Origin: Crotalaria pallida
Taxonomy: Eukaryota > Streptophyta > Magnoliopsida > Fabales > Fabaceae
Direction of reading: 5' to 3'
Length of the DNA stretch: 64,000 nt
Assembly: GCA_037953625.1 (NCBI GenBank)
Contig: CM075656.1
Coordinates: forward strand, 87,811,001-87,875,000
Shown here one piece after another: positions 21,185 through 32,612 of the stretch. A program made the position numbers and the translations under genes. The notes under the pieces were generated by a model. That model had not been told where the DNA came from, searched no databases, and was given only the letters and a program-made list of their open reading frames with translations. Position 1 is the first letter of the stretch. The number at the start of each line of letters is the position of its first letter.

Positions 21185-21757
21185 TATATTTTATTAATAT
21201 ACGTGCTTAAACCTAAAGAGCCAAAAGTTATGGAACTGATACAATAAAATACTTTATGAAAATTGCATTTGCATTGGGATCCGGATATACTTAACTAGTA
21301 ATACTTAAGAAACCGGATGAAAAAAAATAGAGAAAGTGATGTGCCTCATGGAGATGAACAAACTACCCTAATTTCCCGGTTAGAAGTTAATGAGGGGACA
21401 AATATTAATTGAATTTCACAACAGCAAATGTGGATCACTCAAAAGTTCAAACCATGTCTCATTCCATGCAAAAAGGAAAAAATAAATAAATAAAAATAGG
21501 AGTATTCTTTTCATGATTTGGTTGTTTTAGAATTTGTTGATTTGTTAGATTATTTTCATGATTTTTTATTTTTTTAATTTTTTATCATTTTTTAAGACAA
21601 ATAAAGCATTATATATATATATATATATTTTAGTTTTCTTAACTTCAATCCTAAAAACTCATAATTTTTTTATTTTTTCAAGATAATAAAGTTTATCCCT
21701 TTTTAGATTCTTATTCTCAACCCAAGATTATTAAAAACTCTTTTTTTAACAATTTTC
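21185..21757. other. AT-rich intergenic DNA
   Basis: No gene seen. A short (AT)n run lies at 21611-21630. Confidence 0.5.
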
Positions 21758-22810
21758 GTAACTTATACATCAATGCATAACAAAAACCATTAATTAATAA
21801 TAACCAACTTGAAAATATTCCTTAAATGTTGTAAATATTTCTCTCATATTTGTCTTCTCAATGATCCCATTAATTTCGGTCTTCTCAATGATCCTAATAA
21901 GTTCTTTTCTATTGGCAAATTTCTCTTCCATTAGTAATTTGGGATTTTTTTTTTTAATATTAGTAACTAATTTCTATTAACTAATTAATCACAACATATT
22001 TTCATACTATTAGTAAAATAATTACATTCGAAAGAATAACATAATACGTAAAATTGACACTTTTTGAATAGAATACAAATTTTCGTAACTTATGCATTAA
22101 TGCATAACAAAAACCATTAATTAATAATAACCAACTTGAAAATATTCCTTAAATGTTGTAAATATTTCTCTCCTATTTGTCTTCTCAATGATCTCATTAA
22201 TTTCGGTCTTCTCAATTATACCATTAAGTTCTCTTCTATTAGAAATTTCTCTTCTATTAGTAATAGATTTCTTTTTTTTTGTTTGAATATTAGTAACTGA
22301 TTTCTATTAACTAATGAATCACACCATATTTTCATACTATTAGTAATCAATTAATAATTGATTTTGTTTTGTTTCTTCTATCGGTAACTGATTTATATAT
22401 ATATTTTTTAATATTAGTAACTAATTTTTATTAACAAAAAATATTGAATAAAAAAAACCTAAAAAACCAAAAGTTAAGAAACTAAAGAAATATATTTTAA
22501 TCTTGAATCATAATAACTATAGAGAATTACTATATAGAAAAAGATTTGAATCAGATTTGGAATAAAATAATTACATTAAAAGAATAATATATTATTTAAA
22601 ATTGACACTTTTTAATGGAATACAAATTTTCTTAACTTATGTATTAATGCATAACAAAAACCATTAATTAATAATATAATAACCAACTTGAAAATATTCC
22701 TTAAATGTTGTAAATATTTCTCTTCTATTTGTCTTCTCAATGATCTCATTAATTTCGGTCTTCTCAATGACATTAATTTTGGTCTTCTCAATGCCATTAA
22801 TTTCGGCCTA
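21758..22810. repeat. Three tandem copies of an AT-rich ~320 bp unit
   Basis: Copies begin near 21758, 22078 and 22625 with 'tttcgtaacttat(a/g)cat(c)aatgcataac'. All share 'ccattaattaataat', 'ccaacttgaaaatattcctt' and 'gtcttctcaatgat(c)', then 'attaatttcggtcttctc'. The middle copy has about 200 bp of extra AT-rich DNA. Short sub-repeats (tttcggtcttctcaatga) recur at the end of each copy. No coding potential. Confidence 0.8.
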
Positions 22811-24287
22811 AAATAAGATCAACTATTAATAGAGAAAAGCTATAAGAATAAATATTAATTAAAAAGAGATAAAACAAAGAAAAAAGAAGAGGAAGAACAA
22901 CAATTGCAAATAGATAGCAAGATAAGAGCATCCACACCAATGGACACAGATTTTGTTCACTGATTTTGTCTTTAAATGGATCCTACATATTATTTTATCA
23001 TTTTTCACACATTTTCTACACTTTTAAGGATAAACACATGTATTCTCCACATCTATGAACTCACTTTTGTCCTTAAAATTGGAACTCATACGCTACCCCA
23101 TATTCTTAATATTTTAAGATAAATAAAAATCACAATTAACTAACTATATTTTTCCTACCAAAATTATATTCATAAGAAAAAAAAGCACTACTCACTCACA
23201 ACATTAAACAACGGTAATAATATCAATGCACAAACTCATTGGACAATAGACATACTACTTGCAAGTTTGCAACAACCATAATTTTTTTCCTCTAGAAGCT
23301 TCTCCCCTATCAAGTCTGAGACCACTCACTACTACTCACAAAAACAACTTACTACCACTACTACGCACAAAAACCATTCTCACTCACAAATATAACTCAC
23401 CCACTCAACTCACCATCCACTGCTTCATCCTTCTTACTCCGCCGTTTCGCCGCTTCGTCCCTCCCTCTCTCCTCCAGACGATCTCCTTCTCTCCTCCTCC
23501 ATCCCTTCTCCCTTCCCTCTCTGCCTTCAGACGCCCTTCGATCTTCTCACCGCCACTGCCCTTCGATCTCCTTATCGCCACCGGTCTCCTTCTTCATCTC
23601 CTTCTCAATCGATCTCCTCACCGCCTCCGATCTGCTCCTCCCACAGCCTTTGATATGCTCCTCACACCACCGTCGATCAATTGATCGATCACCTCCTCCC
23701 ACCGGCTTTGATATGCTCCGATTTGCTCCTCCCACTGCCCCTCCGGTCTTCACCATCAACATCGTGGCTCGATCTCACCGCCATCGCCTTCGATCCACCC
23801 AAATTGGTTCCATGCATTACAAATCAAAGGAAGATCAAGGCATAACTCTTTTTTTCATATTTTTTTTATTTTCGTTCCGGATCTGTTTTTTCTGTTTCAT
23901 TTTTTTTTTGTTTAGTTTTTGTTCAATAATTTGGGACAAATTCAGTATCATACCTTATATGTGGCTAACTCTTGTCCTGTGCTTTTCTTGGCCTTCTAAA
24001 CTTTTTCCAAGAAATAAAAAGACATAGATATAAGCAAGGCAGATCATGAATTAGTAACACTAGTAAAAATACAAATTCTTGTTTTATGTTAAGTTGGATA
24101 GAATCTTGCAACTTCTACTCTTATTCTGTCAACAATATATTGTCCGGAAAAATATGTTAAGTTTTTTTTTTTGTTTTATGTTAAGCTGATTTTCTAAATT
24201 ATATGACATATTACAGAAAAAAATTCATCAAACAGAGGAATTAGGAAAATCAAATTCTTGCATAGAAGTCTAAACAAAACCAAAATA
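22811..24287. other. Non-coding DNA with a pyrimidine-rich block
   Basis: The segment near 22925 (aagagcatccacaccaatgg) resembles a terminal repeat seen in plant MULE/hAT-derived MITEs. 23280-23830 is strongly CT-rich with repeated 'gatctcctcaccgcc' and 'tttgatatgctcc' units, like a 5' leader. The long frames in it change freely between strands and look like low-complexity artefacts. Confidence 0.4.
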
Positions 24288-24430
24288 TCACCTTCCTCGT
24301 AAATTTAAACATGGATGATCTCTGATTTTTGAAGAGTTGATCTTGTAATTATCTGAAAACATAAAAACATAAAAAATAAAGAGAGGAATCAGGAAAAAAA
24401 ATGAAACATAGAGAAAAAAAAGAGAAAGAG
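24288..24430 (-). repeat. Dispersed repeat, copy 1
   Basis: Shares with 56800-56910 a stretch reading 'cacctt(c/t)ctcg...aaacatg', '(a/g)ttgatcttgtaa...aaaacata', 'aaaataaagagaggaat(c)a' and 'aaaaaaaatgaaa'. On the minus strand both lie inside hydrophobic Phe/Leu-rich frames that I take as by-products of T-rich sequence. Confidence 0.6.
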
Positions 24431-24829
24431 ATAGAGCATTGACATAAATCAGATGAAAGATAGAAAAGAGAAAGAAGAAAGGAGATCTTGTCCAGTTTAT
24501 GCAAGCGACTTTCCGGTTTTTTATGCACTGAGCTCGAAAATGCTCACGACATTCGGGAAAGAACACAGAGTGAACATAGTTAATGGGCCAAATAAATGAT
24601 TTGGGCCTTATTATTAATTGACTGTTTACATTCCACTAATGTTTCTCAACAATAAAATGTATGAAAGTAACAATGTCATTAATATGTGATTAGGCGGGAA
24701 TTCTGTTTACTTATGTATTAATCCCATTTGGATTTATATATAGTATAGATGACCATAAGGCATGGAAGCATATATCACCATTTACCAGGACTTAAGTTTT
24801 CATTGGGAAAATTAATTTATCAATGTGAA

Positions 24830-24930
24830 ATTTTTTTTTTTATCTTCCAGCGGAGATTGCTCCATATCCAAGGCTCAAACTCGAGATCAGTTGGTTAAGG
24901 GACCAAGTAACCCCACGTTGGTAGTGTGAA
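24830..24930 (-). mobile_element. Truncated SINE, same family as 26440-26658
   Basis: The core 'ggagattgctccatatccaaggct' and 'aactcgagatcagttggtta' matches the tRNA-like half of the full-length copy. It starts at a T run (A-tail on the minus strand) but lacks the 3' half of the element. Possible short TSD tgtgaaa on both sides. Confidence 0.6.
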
Positions 24931-25376
24931 AATTATTTTTGTTCCACCACTTCCAAAAGGATGGGGAATGAGTCGTGTCTACCATGGAACGGGAAGAAAC
25001 GGTGATTAGAGTCAAAAAAACAATACTACTTTTTAATATAGGAATAAATTTAGGATAAATTATTAATTGATTCTGAATCATAACATTATTTACGGTCTTA
25101 ACTAATCATAATTCACTTAAAAACATCTTTTTCTTAAAACATACCAATTTGAAAAATTAGTTTTTTAAGAGGACCAAATGATAATTTTTTTTGTAAACCG
25201 TGTTAAACTTACCAACCCCAACCCAAAGACTTGGACAGAAATGATGCCAAATCCAGGCTACACAGGGGACGTAAAATCCAACCTCTTAAAGCAATCTATG
25301 AGGATATAAACCAATCTGAATATGTAATATGTAACCCACTTAAAGAAGTGAACTCGATCCATGTTTTGACCAGATT

Positions 25377-25415
<39 letters not shown>

Positions 25416-25797
25416 AATGTATTTTTAAAGAGAACCAAGGAGAATGTTTAAAATTTTAGCAAGCAAATAATCAAAAAAAAAAAAAAGTTTAGCAAGCAAA
25501 TTCCAAGTAGGCCGATCCTACTAACTTGAGAACTTAGGAATAGGTCTCAGTTTAATTTTCAGTTAACACATCCGCTGGAGAGGTATAGGAATGTGACCTC
25601 GTGCAGAATTAGTTTTAAGGGTTCCTTGGTATTAAATCAATTCTATCTTAGGGACACTTATGGTACTGGCCAAAAATACAAAGAAGCATTTCAGTCAGTA
25701 TAGTCTATAATTGAAAAAAATGCAAATTGTATTTTAAAAAAAAAACACTATATTAAGGCATATCCAAGGCTCCATTTACCGTTATTCTCCTCCTTCC
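24931..25797. other. Intergenic DNA with (TA)n microsatellite
   Basis: No gene seen. A (AT)16-type run lies at 25380-25412. Confidence 0.5.
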
Positions 25798-26253
25798 CAG
25801 GGCCGGCTCTGAGGGAGGGCGACAAGGGCGGTTGTCCTGGGCTCAAAAAATTCAGGGGCCCATAATTTTTTTAATGGTACATTTATTTTCGAAAAAAATT
25901 AATAATTGCAAGTTCTTTTTATCTTTTAACTATCAATGATTTTTAGCATAATATTTTAATTTGTTTTTTCAGTTGTTCACTTAATTTAAAAAATATGAAG
26001 TAATGAACTTTACTTTTGTAATCCAACATGAAAAAGGTATTTTATTACCTCTTTACTAAATAATTTTTATATTATTTCAAATCTTATTTTTTAATAATTA
26101 ATTCTATTATTGATTGTTGTCATTGTTTTAATTGATTATTCGTATATATACTAAATTTTTAATTGATTTACTTTTAATAATTTTATTTTTGTGAATTAGG
26201 GACCCCAAATTTTTTTTCGCCCTAGAACCCAAATTAGGTTAGGACCGGGCATG
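25798..26253. mobile_element. hAT-like non-autonomous element (456 bp)
   Basis: The left end CAGGGCCGGCTCTGAG and right end AGGACCGGGCATG are imperfect inverted repeats of the CAGGGCCGGC type found in plant hAT MITEs. Flanking 8-mers CTCCTTCC and TTCTTTCC differ at two sites, compatible with an old 8 bp TSD. The interior is AT-rich and non-coding. Confidence 0.6.
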
Positions 26254-26439
26254 TTCTTTCCGCAGTCCAACGTCCAACCATATCCTACCCTACGCATTCC
26301 CCTGTTCCAAGCTTGGTCTAACGCCATTAAATTAAGTACCCCATATCTCAGACATCTCGATCGAAACAGATCCAAAGTCTCTTTTGAGTTTTGAAGCCAA
26401 AACCCGATCTCCTCTGTCTTCTCTCTCTCTATTTTTTTT

Positions 26440-26658
26440 TAATAATCAAAAGTTTTTTTTTGTGTACACCAACCGGTATCTGGATTTGGTTTTTCCATAA
26501 TCCGACTCATCCGGTCTGACCCCAGTGAGCTCGCACTAAGCGATAGGGGTCTCTCAACGGGGATTGCTCCATACTCGAGGCTCGAACTCGAGATCAGTTG
26601 TTTAAAGGATCAAGTGAGCTATTACTTGACCAACTCTACGCTTAATAATCAAAGTTTT
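26440..26658 (-). mobile_element. Full-length SINE
   Basis: TAATAATCAAAAGTTTT (26440-26456) and TAATAATCAAAGTTTT (26643-26658) flank the insert as a TSD differing by one A. On the minus strand the body starts near AAGCGTAGAGTTGGTC, has a box B-like GAGTTCGAGCC (complement of 26580-26590), and ends in an A-tail (T run at 26453-26460 on the plus strand). About 180 bp. Confidence 0.8.
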
Positions 26659-27549
26659 GATAGAAAAAAAAGGAGAGGAAAAATTAAGAGTTACCAAAAT
26701 TCGAACCAAATACCCATGCTTTATGTCTCTCTACTATGCCAACAAGCTAAGCAACATCGTCTTAAGAACTGATGCCATCCCATTTGTTTTTTCTTCGTTC
26801 AATTTATTTATTTTTCACTCCAATCATGCAATTATTAAAAAAGTTTATCAAATACAAGATGAAGAATTAATTGATTTAAAGTTTTAATTAGTTGTAAAAT
26901 ATATCGTTAAACAAGTCTTATAGTAAGACATATAATTAACTTCGTGAGTTATTTTATTTTGTGCAATAGTTGCTTGGCTGTGTAACTATTGTTGAAAAGA
27001 AAACAAAGTACTTCTCTCTCCACTTGGCACTTTGTAACTTTTTTTTTTTTTTTTTGGCCATATATACACAACTATGCAACCCCCTTGAAAATATATACTT
27101 CATGGACGATAATGATGGTTAAGTAAAAAAGATCATTGATAAGCTGACCCTAGCTACTTTTGAATGTATTAAAAATATCTCTTCCCCAATTCTCTAACAG
27201 CCCATTAATTATTTTTTTAAAATAATTAATTTATTGCCAAGACTCTTTTCTTTTCTTTGGTACCTACTGCACTATTTGTATTTTTTTTTATGAGCAAATG
27301 TGTATTATTCATGTGCACAAGTTGTGACGATGTTCCGGAAAAGCAAAATCAATAATTTTTCAGAGATACGATTTAAGGGATTCATATACCAATTTGAAAA
27401 TAAAATAGATTTATCAATAAAAGCGGAGCACCGAATTCTAGATTGTATCTTAATCTCATCCATAAGTTTTGCCGTATTGGAAGGCACAATCGGGAAGAGA
27501 ATAGCATTTATATTTGATGAGAAAAGCACTTGTTGTCATTTATTTTGCA
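26659..27549. other. AT-rich intergenic DNA
   Basis: No gene recognised. The frames at 26657-26887 and 27300-27560 have no visible domain features. Confidence 0.45.
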
Positions 27550-27557
27550 GTTCTGTT

Positions 27558-28534
27558 TAGGGGTGTAACGATCCGATCCGGTCCAATCCGATTCGATTTT
27601 TAATAAATTTTAGGGACCGGACCAATTAAATTAATGTGGTACGATCCGGTCCCAATGTTTTTCATATGCCAAGACCGAACTGGAATCCATTTAGACCATA
27701 ATTGTTCCGGGTCTTTTTTTTAATTTGGGCCTTCAAGGCCCATTTTTCAGTTGGGAATGGGAAGTTGGGAACCCTAGTTCCCTCTCTTCCTTCAAGTTCG
27801 AGCAGCAGCTGCTACTGCATGAAGAGAGAGAGAGTTCGAGCAAGCAAAGCGGAGATCGGTGAGAGAACGGAGGAGTGAATTGACGGGTGAGGAGGTGGAA
27901 GTGTTGAGGAGGTGGCTGCACTAAGCGGTGGACGTCTGGACCGGACCGGAAGCCACGAAGCTGTGGAGGTGGCTGCACGAGAATCGACGAGATCGGACGA
28001 AAAGAGATCGGATGAGATCGAACGAAGAGATCACATGAGATCGAACGAAGAGATCACATGAGATCGAACGAAGAGATCGGACAAGATCGATAGAGGGAGG
28101 TGCAGAGAAGACCGGAGGGAGAGAAAGAAAGTGACACGACGGTTGTGCTTCGGGAGGGAGAAAGTGACGCAGCGGTTGTGGCTTCGGGAGGGAGAAAGTG
28201 ACGCGGCGGTTGTGGCTTAGGTTAGGGATGAGAAAAATTGTATGGAGGCTGTGGGTTGCGAGTGAGAATGGGAGGGAGATAGTGAGAGCATCTGAGTATG
28301 AGAGGGAGTGTGCAGTTGGGTTTTACCTTTATTATTCTTTTTTTAATATATATCGCTCCGGTCCGGTTTAAGTGGTCTGAATATTTGTCGGACCGTGAAG
28401 TGGACCACACAAGAACGATCTCAAAATTTTGAGATCGGACCGAACCACGAGACCAGACCGGACAACATTTTTCAGTCTGGTCCGGTCTGATATGACCGAT
28501 CTCGCGGTCTCAGACCGGATCACTTACACCCCTA
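27558..28534. mobile_element. hAT-like non-autonomous element (977 bp)
   Basis: The ends are TAGGGGTGTAACGATCC and, inverted, TAGGGGTGTAAGTGATCC. Flanking 8-mers are GTTCTGTT (27550-27557) and GTTCTATT (28535-28542), an 8 bp TSD with one change. Inside the ends lie many short GGTCCGGT/ACCGGACC palindromic units, as in hAT subterminal regions. The GC-rich centre has tandem repeats: 'gagatcgaacgaagagatcacat' (28015-28085) and 'gggagggagaaagtgacgc' (about 28148-28220). No transposase is encoded. Confidence 0.8.
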
Positions 28535-28679
28535 GTTCTATTTGAAGAGATATTTGTTATACCGCTTTAATTAAATTTGTTTTATAAAAAAATGTTAAAA
28601 TTATTCTTCAATCCTTTTTTCGAAGAATAATGAATTAAGAATATTTTTTTTTTGCTATAAAAAAAAATATTTTTCAGAT

Positions 28680-30300
28680 TTTTTTTAACAGCAAACAAAG
28701 AAAATTTTATTAACAAAAAGATTAACCGAGTATCATAGAACACCCAATACCCCACCTTCTATGAAGGCTTCTATGAAGGATTTGTCAAAGGGAACCACAA
28801 TCATGTGCATCAAGTTAATCACAATTAGATACAATTTTAAGCTTCACACCATTCTGAAGCAAATAAAGTACTAGTAATCTCAAACAAAAAATTCCCCCAA
28901 ATCCACCTACCAACCTATACAAAAATAATGACCCTAACTACCAAAAAACACTTGTTAGGACCTTTACCTCCTTAAAAACCTTAGCTTGAATGAAAAAAAC
29001 CAGAGGAAAAATTCAAAACAAGGAAAAAAGAGCATAACAGGACCAAACAAGAAACGGCTACTCCTCCCACCCTAGGATGATAAACAATACAAGAACCACC
29101 CAACACCAAAACAGTACAGTAGGGACCCAGGGCATAATCGCCAGTTTGCATATGAAATAGAAAAAACCCCAACACATTAACCCAACGCCAAGATCTAAAC
29201 TTTATATACTCAACCAACTCCACTAAGTTAAGATCTTCTTTTTAAACACCACCTTATTTCTTTATAACTAGACAAGCCACATAACTATAAACCAGACTAC
29301 AGTAGCAGAAGATTTTTCCTTTTTACCTGACCAATTGGCCAAATAACGAAGGAACTCTTCATAAAGCGGAACCGATGCCTACCTATTGAAATTAATCGCA
29401 CAAGTGACATTCAAAACATGAGAAACAACTACACAACATAAAAACAAACGTGAATAATCATCCTCCTCCTCTGTTTAACCACAAAGAACACAGTTTGTAA
29501 GAACCATAACTCCTTGCTTCCACAAATTCAGTTTTATTGGAATTCTGTCCCGAAGCAATTATCACATAAACGCTTGGACCTTTGGAAAACCTTTACCTTC
29601 CGCACCTTCTTCAAAGTAGCTGCCAAATCATGAACAACACCAATAACAGTAGGTGGGATAGTTTAGACATTAAAAAATGTATGCTGTTTTAACATACAAG
29701 GTGTCACCATTACCAAGGCCCCAGAGGACCATATTAATAAGCCTGCAGAGTAAAATCTCTCAACAGAGTAAATAGCTCATTCTTTTGAGAAATTTCCCGA
29801 TCACACAACCTTCTTCTCCAAGCAAGATTCTGCATCCCACACCAGATTCTATTTCAAATAATTCTTTTACTGACTTTTCTTTAGCATTAGAAATTAAAAA
29901 TAAATCTGGGAAAACGTCCTTAGAGGCTGACACCCAAGCCAAGCATCCTCCCAAAATTTGAAAGAATTTCCACTTTAAAGATTTTGATATACTGTTTTTT
30001 TCAAACCACTCACCTTTTAGGCCAGCCCCACTTTTAAATTACAAATGTCCCTCCACCGCTGAGACCCCTCACGCCTAGCCCCGACACTTCATATTTATTG
30101 TATATGATCTTTTCCCACAAACCCCCTTCCTTATTAATCAGCCTCTAGCGGTTAAGTTTTTCACACCTAAACCTCTCTGCTCTTTATTTTTATTTTGACA
30201 AAGTGCATCCCAACACACCCAATAGATTTTTTTTCCTCTCAGCACAGCCACCCCACATAAAATTTCTCTCGATCTTAACTAGAATATCATTTACTTTATA
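28680..30300 (-). pseudogene. Degraded, 5'-truncated LINE fragment (zf-RVT region)
   Basis: On the minus strand near 29440-29560 a broken frame reads LNLWKQGVMVLTNCVLCG, then EEEDHSRLFLC, and further on LYEEFLRYLANWSG. This is the Cys/His pattern of the reverse-transcriptase zinc-binding domain that follows RT in plant LINEs. Several stops and shifts are present. The 3' end is marked by a T run at about 28677-28688 (A-tail), next to 'aacagcaaacaaagaaaa'. The upstream RT and endonuclease parts are not recognisable. Confidence 0.6.
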
Positions 30301-30560
30301 CGAAAGAGTAAAATAAGACAAAAAATAAACAAGCAAGCTCGACAAAACAGAGTTAATCAAAATAATGGTTCATAATTAATTTCTTAACCACTTAAACAAT
30401 ATAGTACATGAGCAAAATGATTTGCGGCCATAATATTCCATGCTCTAAAGCTACTTTTCCCAATCGTAACGAATCCATGCTGCTAAGTTTGGCTAAGATT
30501 GAATTATATACTAACTTCTTGAACAAGAAAGGCACTAGATTCTCTTAGCTTAGTTGCATC

Positions 30561-30567
30561 TATAAAT
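30561..30567 (+). promoter_or_regulatory. TATA box of the 30661-30954 gene
   Basis: TATAAAT about 94-100 bp before the ATG. Transcription would start near 30595, giving a leader of about 65 nt. Confidence 0.5.
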
Positions 30568-30660
30568 TGAGGACTTAGTGGGTGGTAACATCAAGGACAT
30601 ACAAAATTAGAAACAACCACTAAAATACTACTCTGCAATTTTAAGGAGCGTGAAATCAGC

Positions 30661-30954
30661 ATGGCAATGAATATTCATGCTGTTAGGAAGCTCCTTGCAC
30701 AAATGGAAGCAGAGGAAGCAGCTGGGAAGTCCAATAACTCTGGCACTGCAAACGCATTCAACAACTATGGCAACGGTGATATGGATTACCGCGGTGCTAG
30801 GATCAACAGTGGTGTGAATTCAGGCAATCGTTACAATCGTCGCATCCGCAACAATTATGGCAAGAACGAAATAAATAACAGTGGCACTTTCCATGGCAAT
30901 GGCAACGGTGGCAACATCGGTGGTGACTTTAATGCTTCAACAACGAACTATTGA
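30661..30954 (+). CDS. Asn/Gly-rich small protein (97 aa), unrecognised
   Basis: The frame runs from ATG at 30661 to TGA at 30952-30954. The first 25 residues (MAMNIHAVRKLLAQMEAEE...) look like an amphipathic helix. The rest is a low-complexity Asn/Gly/Tyr stretch (NNYGNGDMDYRGARINSG, NGNGGNIGGDFNASTTNY). There is no signal peptide or membrane segment. A TATA box, a suitable leader and AATAAA signals at about 31070 support a real transcription unit. Codon usage is not AT-drifted like nearby spacer DNA: the frame is visibly more GC-rich than its flanks. I do not recognise the family. Asn-rich tails of this kind occur in disordered or RNA-associated proteins, but that is only a resemblance. Confidence 0.6.
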   Translation: MAMNIHAVRKLLAQMEAEEAAGKSNNSGTANAFNNYGNGDMDYRGARINSGVNSGNRYNRRIRNNYGKNEINNSGTFHGNGNGGNIGGDFNASTTNY

Positions 30955-31092
30955 AATTTATACTATGTAATAATATCATGTCATCAAATGTACTACATAC
31001 TATGTTATGTGGAACTGTGGCACGACGAATAATGAAGATGGAGCTTTAGCTCTAACTATGGAATGTGATAAATAAAACATATTATCATAGAA

Positions 31093-31861
31093 TAAGAGAC
31101 ATCTTATGTGTTTATAATTTTCCCTTTTTTATTGATGTTATTATTTCGATATTTTAACTCGTGAAAGAGTACTTCATAACATCAAATTTAATTTGAAAAA
31201 AATAAAAATCACATTTTTTTTTAAATAAATGACAGGGCTAAAGCCAAGAGAAAAAGAACAAGTATAGGAAACAAAGAGGAGTATATAAGTGCCAGATAAG
31301 TCATTGAACATTAACCTGGCCAGCTCAATAATATAAAAATAATCTAAGTTCAAGATTAAGCTCCAATTCGCTAGCTAATCAATGTAAAATTTTCCTTCTC
31401 GATAAGAATGAATAAAAGACATGTCTCAATCCTTTGACTTCCATGAACGGATTTGCTAAAGAAGTATGAAAATTTAGAGCTAAAGCACTAAGAGACATCT
31501 TATATGTTTATAATTTTCCCTTGTTTATTGATGTTATTTCGATATTTTAACTCGTGAAAGAGAACTTCATAACATCAAATTTAATTTGAAAAAAAATAAA
31601 AATCACATTTATTTTAAAAAATAAATGACGGGGCCCAAGAGAAAAAGAACAAGTTTAGGAAACAAAGAGGAGTATATAAGTGCCAGATAAGTCATTGAAC
31701 ATTAACCTGGCCAGCTCAATAATATAAAAATTATCTAAGTTTCGATTAAGCTCCAATTCGCTAGCTGATCAATGTAAAATTTTCCTTCTCGATAAGAATG
31801 AATAAAAGACATCTCTCAATCCTTTGACTTCCATGAACGGATTTGCTAAAGAAGTATGAAA
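31093..31861. repeat. Tandem duplication (~390 bp period)
   Basis: Unit 1 starts 31093 and unit 2 starts 31489, both with 'taagagacatcttat(g/a)tgtt'. They stay alignable through 'gaggagtatataagtgcc' and 'ctggccagctcaataat' to 'gaagtatgaaaatt' (31461-31475 and 31849-31861). Differences are few, so the duplication is fairly recent. Each unit holds a TATA-like gtatataag (31279, 31673). No coding frame. Confidence 0.85.
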
Positions 31862-32521
31862 ATTAGGGTTTTACTTCGATACCCTTTCAAAATAAAGGGT
31901 TTTGGTACCCTCTCATATTTATTCAATTAAATTATGAAAACTCCAATATACTATCATGTGAAAAAAAGTGTATAAGTTTATTAAAATTTTGTAATCAAAT
32001 ATGTTTGATCATTTGCAAGATTTTATAACTAAATTAATTCACAACCACTCTCAAATCATGAACCTTCATATCAAGTTTTTATTCATCTTCGGTCTAGTAA
32101 TATTAACATCATGCCACTATTATCAATCTTCTTGCTAGATAACAATGAGAATAAGAACACTTCACTATATTTTTTTTATCAGATTAAAAAATTGTATTAC
32201 TGCAGTTGAGACATAATCTTAAGCACACAAAAATATGTGTTCTCGTCTAAATTTAAATTTAGTACAGATTTTTGAGCACCAAAAACATATACAAGAACAT
32301 CTTAACATATAATCTTCGGTCTTTATTGAGTGCAAAAAATATCTCGGTGTAAATTTCATTGGCTTTATTGACATGATAATATATTGTACTTGTCATGATT
32401 TGATTGAAAAAATATGAAAGAATACCAAAACCCTTTATTTTGAAAGGGTTCCGAAGTAACACCCTGAAAATTAAGGTCTTAGGTTGTCTATTAATTTTAT
32501 TTTTTTTAAAAACAAAAATCA
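31862..32521. other. AT-rich intergenic DNA
   Basis: The ends of this segment carry inverted matches: 'acttcgataccctttcaaaataaagggttttggtac' (31873-31908) and 'taccaaaaccctttattttgaaagggttccgaagt' (32423-32457). This gives a ~35 bp inverted-repeat MITE of about 590 bp (31862-32466). The inside is AT-rich and non-coding. Confidence 0.65.
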
Positions 32522-32612
32522 ATTTTTTTTTAAATAGCAAACAAAGAAAATATCATTAATAAGGGACAGTCGAACATCATAGTACACAACAGAGACTCCA
32601 CCTTCTATGTAC
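32522..32612 (-). mobile_element. LINE 3'-end fragment
   Basis: 'ttaaatagcaaacaaagaaa' preceded by a T run, then '...catcatagtacac...ccaccttctatg', matches the 3' end of the degraded LINE at 28680-28770. A short 5'-truncated insertion of the same family. Confidence 0.65.

Noticed and set aside
23259..24027. Frames of 141 and 125 aa on the plus strand
   Set aside because: They run through CT-rich repeats with equally long frames on the other strand. No domain, and the composition looks like a leader or low-complexity DNA.
24288..24566. 92 aa minus-strand frame resembling a membrane protein
   Set aside because: The hydrophobic residues come from A/T runs on a dispersed repeat that also occurs at 56800-56910. 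No gene-like context.
28015..28085. Possible CRISPR-like array
   Set aside because: Only three short tandem units without unique spacers, inside a hAT-like element of a plant genome.
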